In this document: positions 59,511-64,000 of the stretch, piece by piece
How the letters are laid out: every line of letters begins with the position of its first letter
Position numbering within the stretch: position 1 is the first letter of the stretch
DNA from: Frateuria defendens
GTDB taxonomy: Bacteria > Pseudomonadota > Gammaproteobacteria > Xanthomonadales > Rhodanobacteraceae
DNA length: 64,000 nt
Direction of reading: 5' to 3'
Assembly (NCBI RefSeq): GCF_001182895.1
Contig: NZ_LFQR01000058.1
Coordinates: 1-64,000, forward strand
Position numbers and translations under genes: made by a program
The notes under the pieces: generated by a model
Seen by the model: only the letters and a program-made list of their open reading frames with translations
Told to the model about the DNA's origin: nothing
The model's database searches: none

Positions 59511-60758
59511 TCAGAGTCCGAAGCGCATCGCCAAGCCTCGCCGCTCCAGCGTGCTCACCGCCGACTGGTCCTGCAGGCGCAGGTCGTGCAGTTCGTAGGG
59601 CGGGGCGATGTCGCGCACGCTCGAAGGGTCGAAGCGCAGCGCCAGCGGCTGCGTGCCGGCCGGCAGCACGGCCGCGGCCTGCGCGTAGGCGCCGGCGCGC
59701 AGGCGGCCGTCGCGGTCGCGGCCGTAGAGCACGCCGGAGACGGCGTAGCGGCTGCCTGCCGCGGCCTCGATGCCGAGCGTGACCTGCACGCCGCCGTCGG
59801 CCAGCCGTTGCGGCTGGGCGCGGCCGGTGAAGCGGGCGCTGGGCGCCGCCACGGCCAGTACCGTGGTGCCGTCGCGGCGCACGGCGTGGCCGTCCGCGTC
59901 GGTGCCCAGGGTGAAGCTCTGCACTTCCCACAGGCCGCCGGGCTGGCTCGATGCCGCCTGCGGCGAAACCTCGGCGGCGTAGCGGCCGTCGCCGAGCGGG
60001 CGGTAGCGCAGCGGCACCGAACTGCCGTCGGGCGCGAGCAGGAAGCCGCCGGCGGCGGTGATCGGCCGGCGGCCGGCGTCGTCGCGCAGGTCGAGCTCGA
60101 CGGTGGCTGTCTCGCCCGCGAGCAGGCTCGCGTGGTCGGCGCGCGCGGAGAGGCTGGTGCGGCTCTGCGGCTCCAGCACCTGTACCAGGTAGCGTCCGCT
60201 GGCGCCCTCGACCTGCAACGTGGCGGCGCCGCTGCCGAGTTCGGGCTTGAGCTGCAGGGCCAGGCTGCCGGCCGGCACCGCCATGCCCGCCGCCTGCAGG
60301 GCCGGCGCGTCGGCGATATGCAGGCTGGCGGCGTCGGCGCGCAGGCTGCGGCCGCCCAGGTGCAGTTGGATGCGCGCCGGGTCGAGCCGGCCGGCCTGCG
60401 TGTCGCTGGCGCTCAGCCGGATCACCGCGCCGGGTGCGCTGAGCGGCAGGTCGACGCCCTGCTTAAGTTCCGTGGCGGAGGTGTCGAAGGCATAGCCTCG
60501 GCTGGGGCGGGAGAACGGCTCGGGCGTGGAAACCACTGCGGCGTCCGCGGCCAGCGGCCAGCTGACCTGGATCGGCTGCGATTCGCGGTGTACCCGCGGG
60601 CGGGCCGGGCCCGGCGCGACGGTGCTGCGTGCCGACTGCGCCAGCAGGGCGTGCGGTACCAGGTCATCGGCCTGCGCCGGCAGCAGGGTCTGCGCGTGGG
60701 CGAGCGCGGGCAGGGCGAACGCGCACAGCGCGGCGAGGGAGAAGGGGTGCAGGCGCAT
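59511..60758 (-). CDS. Secreted DUF4785 protein
   Basis: A 415-residue exported protein with signal peptide (LAALCAFALPALAHA, cleavage near residue 22). It has DUF4785-like features: YAFDTSATELKQGVDLPLSA (about 88), an alternating beta-sandwich segment, and a C-terminal Ig-like domain with LHDLRLQDQSAVSTLERRGL. It follows the secreted hydrolase gene after 3 nt. The pair is probably secreted together; a helper or accessory role for the hydrolase is inferred. Confidence 0.78.
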   Translation of the reverse strand: MRLHPFSLAALCAFALPALAHAQTLLPAQADDLVPHALLAQSARSTVAPGPARPRVHRESQPIQVSWPLAADAAVVSTPEPFSRPSRGYAFDTSATELKQGVDLPLSAPGAVIRLSASDTQAGRLDPARIQLHLGGRSLRADAASLHIADAPALQAAGMAVPAGSLALQLKPELGSGAATLQVEGASGRYLVQVLEPQSRTSLSARADHASLLAGETATVELDLRDDAGRRPITAAGGFLLAPDGSSVPLRYRPLGDGRYAAEVSPQAASSQPGGLWEVQSFTLGTDADGHAVRRDGTTVLAVAAPSARFTGRAQPQRLADGGVQVTLGIEAAAGSRYAVSGVLYGRDRDGRLRAGAYAQAAAVLPAGTQPLALRFDPSSVRDIAPPYELHDLRLQDQSAVSTLERRGLAMRFGL

Positions 60759-60761
60759 GAC

Positions 60762-61616
60762 TCAGTTCCTCACGTCGTTGGCCAGGATCGACTCGAGCCC
60801 GAAGCAGGCGCGGCGGCTCTGGTTGTGGTTGAGCACGGCGCCGCCGCTGGTACGCTGGGTGTCCTTGAACCACAGGCTGCCGGCGGCGGTGGCGCTGCTG
60901 CACTCGATGAAGCCGTCCGAACAGCTGTCGAGCCAGTTCTGGGTGATCTCCAGGCCCACGCTCTGGGTATAGCCGCCGCAGTAGGCCTGGCCGCTCCACA
61001 CCGCGGAAACCACGTCGGTGCCCGCCACGTCGCGGAAGGGCGCGGGCAGCGCCGGGCGGCCGGCGCTGCCGAGCAGGTAGTTCTGGTTGTAGCTCGCCAT
61101 CCAGCCCACCTGCTGCTGGCGCACGGCGTCGGTCTTGTAGCCGAGCAGCCAGCCGAGCGAACTCTCGAACACGTTGCCGGCGATCACCGCGTCGGCCAGC
61201 GGCGTGCCGGCGCTGGACGGGGCCAGCGCGTCCACCTTGACGACGCGCTGGATGATGCCGGGATAGCGCGCGTCGTAGGTGGGGTTGGAGAGGATCCAGC
61301 GCATCACGTTGCCGCCGTTGGAGTGCGTGATGACCACCAGCCGGTCGATCTGCCGTGCCTTGATGAAGTCGGTGAGCTGCTGCGCCAGGCAGCCGGCGGC
61401 GCGGTCGTCCCACATGTACTGGTCGAAGTCGCAGTTGACCACCACCAGGTTGGCCGGATCGGCGAGGCCCTTGCGCACGCCCTCCACCATCGGGCTCTGC
61501 CAGTAGTCGTTGTAGGCGTCGGTCTGGTGGCCGGTGCCGTGCACCAGCGCCACGCCGGTGGCGGCCTCGGCCGCGGTGGCGACGGCGAGCAGGGCCGCTG
61601 TGAACAGTCTTCGCAT
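60762..61616 (-). CDS. Secreted alpha/beta hydrolase (lipase-like)
   Basis: A 284-residue exported hydrolase with a signal peptide ending about residue 19 (ALLAVATAAEA). Features: ALVHGTGHQTDAYNDYW (oxyanion region), VVITHSNGGNVMRWIL (nucleophile elbow with the catalytic Ser in HSNGG) and several Cys pairs (CDFDQY, CLAQQ, CGGYTQ, CSDGFIEC). It resembles extracellular lipases/esterases; the substrate is unknown. It is cotranscribed with the DUF4785 gene. Confidence 0.82.
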   Translation of the reverse strand: MRRLFTAALLAVATAAEAATGVALVHGTGHQTDAYNDYWQSPMVEGVRKGLADPANLVVVNCDFDQYMWDDRAAGCLAQQLTDFIKARQIDRLVVITHSNGGNVMRWILSNPTYDARYPGIIQRVVKVDALAPSSAGTPLADAVIAGNVFESSLGWLLGYKTDAVRQQQVGWMASYNQNYLLGSAGRPALPAPFRDVAGTDVVSAVWSGQAYCGGYTQSVGLEITQNWLDSCSDGFIECSSATAAGSLWFKDTQRTSGGAVLNHNQSRRACFGLESILANDVRN

Positions 61617-61866
61617 GATCGTCCTCCCTCGATGGGCGCAATGGCTGCGCGAGCGGGCAGGGGCGTGCATACGGCCATCCCTGTCCGTGTTGCGGTGTCG
61701 TGCGTCGTTGTGGCCGCCGTCCGTTCCCCCGGCGCTGGCGGCCGGACGACTGTAGCAACGCGCCCGCGCGGGGCCTGTGACAGGGTTGGGCGAAAGCGAT
61801 GCTGCAAACGCACAGCCGGGCGCTCTATGCTCGTGCCGATAGCTGGCTTGCCGAGACTCTCGCCCC

Positions 61867-62265
61867 ATGTCGCAGTTGCTGTTGACGCGCATCCACCATG
61901 TCGCCGTGATCTGCTCGGACTACGCGCGCTCGCGCGCCTTCTACAGCGAGACGCTCGGCCTGCCGATCGTGCGCGAGGTCTACCGCGAGGCGCGCGATTC
62001 GTGGAAGTGCGACCTGGAAGTGGCGCCGGGCGTGACGCTGGAGCTGTTCTCCTTCCCCGCGCCGCCGCCACGGCCCTCCTACCCGGAAGCGGCCGGGCTG
62101 CGCCACCTGGCCTTCGCCGTGGAGGACATCGAGGTGGCCGTGCGCGCGCTCGGCGAATGCGGCGTGGCGTGCGAGCCGGTGCGGGTGGACGAGTACACCG
62201 GCCAGCGCTTCACCTTCTTCGCCGACCCGGACGGCTTGCCGCTGGAGCTGTACGAGACGGCGTGA
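61867..62265 (+). CDS. VOC family protein (GloA2/YaeR-like)
   Basis: A 132-residue metalloenzyme-fold protein of the glyoxalase/bleomycin-resistance superfamily. It has the start IHHVAVICSDYARSRAFYSE, LELFSFPAPP, LRHLAFAVEDIEVAV and the end FFADPDGLPLELYE. Metal ligands His and Glu are at the expected places. Similar proteins in E. coli (YaeR) are annotated as glyoxalase-like, but activity is not proven. Confidence 0.9.
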   Translation: MSQLLLTRIHHVAVICSDYARSRAFYSETLGLPIVREVYREARDSWKCDLEVAPGVTLELFSFPAPPPRPSYPEAAGLRHLAFAVEDIEVAVRALGECGVACEPVRVDEYTGQRFTFFADPDGLPLELYETA

Positions 62266-62412
62266 GCGCCTGTTCAAGACGCATGGCGTTCCACTCCTTC
62301 GTGCGTAGCCATGGTCTTTCAGGCGGCTGCCTGCCGTACGCGAGGGAGTGGCCATTCGGCATCACGGCAAGAGTGTGGACCGATCCGTGCGCCGGCCGCG
62401 CGGGCGCTGCGG

Positions 62413-63114
62413 TCAATCGCGGCTTTCCAGCAGGTGGCGATAGAGCAGGCCGCCGACCGCGCCGCCGATCAGCGGCACCAGCCAGAACAGCCACAGCTGC
62501 CCGATCGCCCAGCCGCCCTGGAACAACGCCACGCCGGTGCTGCGCGCCGGGTTCACCGAGGTGTTGGTGACCGGGATGCTGATCAAGTGGATCAGGGTGA
62601 GGGCGAGGCCGATCGCCAGCGGCGCGAAGCCGCTCGGGGCCAGCCGGTCGGTGGCGCCGTTTATCACGATCAGGAAGAACGCCGTCATCACCAGCTCGCA
62701 CACGATCGCCGCGGTGATCGAGTAGCCGCCGGGCGAATGTTCGCCGTAGCCGTTGGAGGCGAAGCCGCCGGCCGCCGCGTCGAAGCCGGCCTTGCCGCTG
62801 GCGATGACGTAGAGCACCGCCGCCGCCGCGATCGCGCCGACCACCTGGACCACCAGGTAGGGCACGACGTCCCGCGCCGGAAAACGGCCGCCGGCTCACA
62901 GGCCCACGGTTACCGCCGGGTTGAAGTGTCCGCCCGAGATGTGGCCCACCGCGTAGGCCATGGTCACCACGGTGAGGCCGAAGGCGAGCGCCACGCCCGC
63001 GAAGCCGATGCCCAGTTGTGGAAAGGCCGCGGCCAGTACGGCGCTGCCGCAGCCGCCGGTGACCAGCCAGTACGTGCCGAAGAATTCGGCCGCCAAACGC
63101 TTGCCCATGCTCAT
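62413..63114 (-). pseudogene. aqpZ: Aquaporin Z with an in-frame nonsense codon
   Basis: A 233-residue aquaporin with two NPA motifs ([10 protein letters not shown] near 72 and [11 protein letters not shown]) and six membrane segments. After GL a TGA (at 62896-62898) replaces the Trp expected in VGLWAGGRFP; the frame then continues correctly to the real stop at 62413. One base change (TGG to TGA) is enough. The N-terminal fragment alone would be nonfunctional. Whether it is a true mutation or an error needs read support. Confidence 0.85.
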
Positions 63115-63323
63115 AGGAAGATTCCTTATGCAGGCCAGACAACGTTTTTCCCCTGACCGGACCGGCACCCCGCATAGCCAGCGGTAGGCCGGGACCGGGT
63201 CCGGCGCGGTGGCCGGACGGCGGCAGCATACGCGAAGGCGCAGGCCGTGGCGTCGGGCAACGCAGCATGGGCCCGCGCATCAGGCCGGCGGGACGGCGCA
63301 GGCCGGCCCGCCACGCCCGGAGG

Positions 63324-64000
63324 TCAGAACGTGGCGCCCACCGCGAAGCTCAGGAAGTCGTGGTCCTTGAGCACGTCGTAGGGCGCGTTGTCCACCCAGT
63401 TGGTGTAGCTCAGCGTGGCGAAGTAGTGCTTGCGATACTGCGCGGTGAGGCTGGCGGTGTACTGCTTGCGGCCGTCCACCAGCTGGTTGTCGACGGAGAA
63501 GCCGTGCACGTCCTGCGCCCAGCCGAGCGCCGGCGACAGCGTCCAGCCGCCCGCCAGCGCGTAGTTGAGCTGGCCCTTCAGGCGATAGCCCCAGGCCTGG
63601 CGGGTGTAGAAACCGCGGCTCAGGCAGCCCTGCGGGTTCTGCACCGCCGAGCAGGCGCCGTCGCTCCACTGCGGCGAGAAGCCCCAGGCGAAGCCGCGGC
63701 CGTAGCGCGTGTCGGCCAGCGCGGGCAGGTTGGCGTGGCTCCACACCGCCTCGCCGGCGAGGAGCGCGCTGTCGGCGCCCCACACGTCCTTGAACACACG
63801 CACCGCGTTGACCTGCGCCTGGGTCTTGTCGAAGCGGTCGTAGCCCGCCAGCACGCCGCCCGGCGCGATACCGGCCATGCGGTCGCCGATCGGGCCGCCG
63901 TTGCGGGTGAGCGCGGCGAACATGTCGGCGGTGTTGATCTGCACCGGCAGGTCCTTGGTGTAGGACACCTCGCCGGCCAGCTTCCAGCCCGCCACGCGGG
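63324..64000 (-). CDS. DUF1302-type outer-membrane protein, partial (N-terminus cut by the window)
   Basis: The 3' end of a beta-barrel gene runs off the right edge. The visible 225 residues show barrel strands with alternating Gly, Tyr and Trp (GYRLKGQLNYALAGGW, then HYFATLSYTNWVDNAPYDVL) and end FLSFAVGATF with a terminal Phe, a signal for outer-membrane insertion. Pro-rich and His-poor composition and DTRYGRGFAWGFSP fit the DUF1302 family. The start is not visible; a GTG at 63995 is not the real one. Confidence 0.8.
   Translation of the reverse strand, partial: RVAGWKLAGEVSYTKDLPVQINTADMFAALTRNGGPIGDRMAGIAPGGVLAGYDRFDKTQAQVNAVRVFKDVWGADSALLAGEAVWSHANLPALADTRYGRGFAWGFSPQWSDGACSAVQNPQGCLSRGFYTRQAWGYRLKGQLNYALAGGWTLSPALGWAQDVHGFSVDNQLVDGRKQYTASLTAQYRKHYFATLSYTNWVDNAPYDVLKDHDFLSFAVGATF

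Noticed and set aside
62896-62898. TGA in aqpZ read as selenocysteine or reassigned codon
   Set aside because: Trp is expected at this position; nothing suggests a recoding element, and TGA is used as a normal stop elsewhere in the window.

Overview
The window is chromosomal DNA of a high-GC gammaproteobacterium, most likely Xanthomonadales and probably Rhodanobacteraceae (Dyella, Rhodanobacter, Luteibacter or a relative). This rests on recognised protein families and gene order (smpB-ratAB-bamE-fur, recN-hrcA-grpE-dnaK-dnaJ, carAB-greA, cmk-rpsA-ihfB-lapAB) and on a Fur of the kind I associate with xanthomonads. No alignment was run, so the genus is an inference.

Layout. 1-1.1 kb: a broken uracil-DNA-glycosylase-like gene, a tRNA-like scar, two terminators and tRNA-Leu(TAA). 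1.2-9.3 kb: smpB, ratA/rnfH-like, bamE, fur, a structured minus-strand RNA candidate, a divergent MASE1 histidine kinase/LuxR-type regulator pair, recN and hrcA. 9.3-14.1 kb: grpE, dnaK, dnaJ, dapB. 14.2-16 kb: a membrane protein, then a yybP-ykoY (Mn2+) riboswitch driving a Na/Ca-exchanger-family transporter. 15.96-19.16 kb, minus strand: a tightly coupled four-gene operon of an Fe(II)/2-oxoglutarate oxygenase, an Lgt-like diacylglyceryl transferase paralog, a radical SAM protein resembling tetraether synthase (Tes), and a small membrane protein. 19.2-24.5 kb: carAB-greA and rpmJ. 24.5-27.7 kb: a LysR regulator and a fadH-like dienoyl-CoA reductase. 27.9-36.2 kb: cmk, rpsA, ihfB, lapA, lapB and three surface-polysaccharide genes (GT4, nucleotide-sugar dehydratase, galU). 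36.4-44.5 kb: accessory metabolism, including a frameshifted subclass B3 metallo-beta-lactamase, a YgiD dioxygenase, BenE, Hsp20 and a host-attachment-family protein. 44.8-50.6 kb: a PQQ module (PqqU/YncD-type receptor, membrane glucose dehydrogenase, divergent LysR). 50.6-55 kb: a decaying accessory stretch with two MITE-like inverted-repeat elements and three broken genes. 55-64 kb: a YdeP/FdhF oxidoreductase, an HU-like protein, small proteins, a secreted hydrolase with a DUF4785 partner, an aqpZ with a nonsense codon, and a partial DUF1302 porin-like gene.

How the genes work together. Most of the window is housekeeping: ribosome rescue, iron control, heat shock, pyrimidine/arginine precursors, translation and LPS quality control. 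The most novel part is the four-gene lipid-enzyme operon at 15.96-19.16 kb; its parts suggest an uncharacterised membrane-lipid or lipoprotein modification. Secondary candidates are the hairpin-rich RNA at 3.6-3.8 kb, the possible RNA thermometer on hsp20, and the Mn2+ riboswitch on a Na/Ca-type exchanger.

Seven genes carry disruptions: a 7-bp duplication, three single-base indels, two truncations and one nonsense codon. Some may be real decay and some may be consensus errors; read data would decide.
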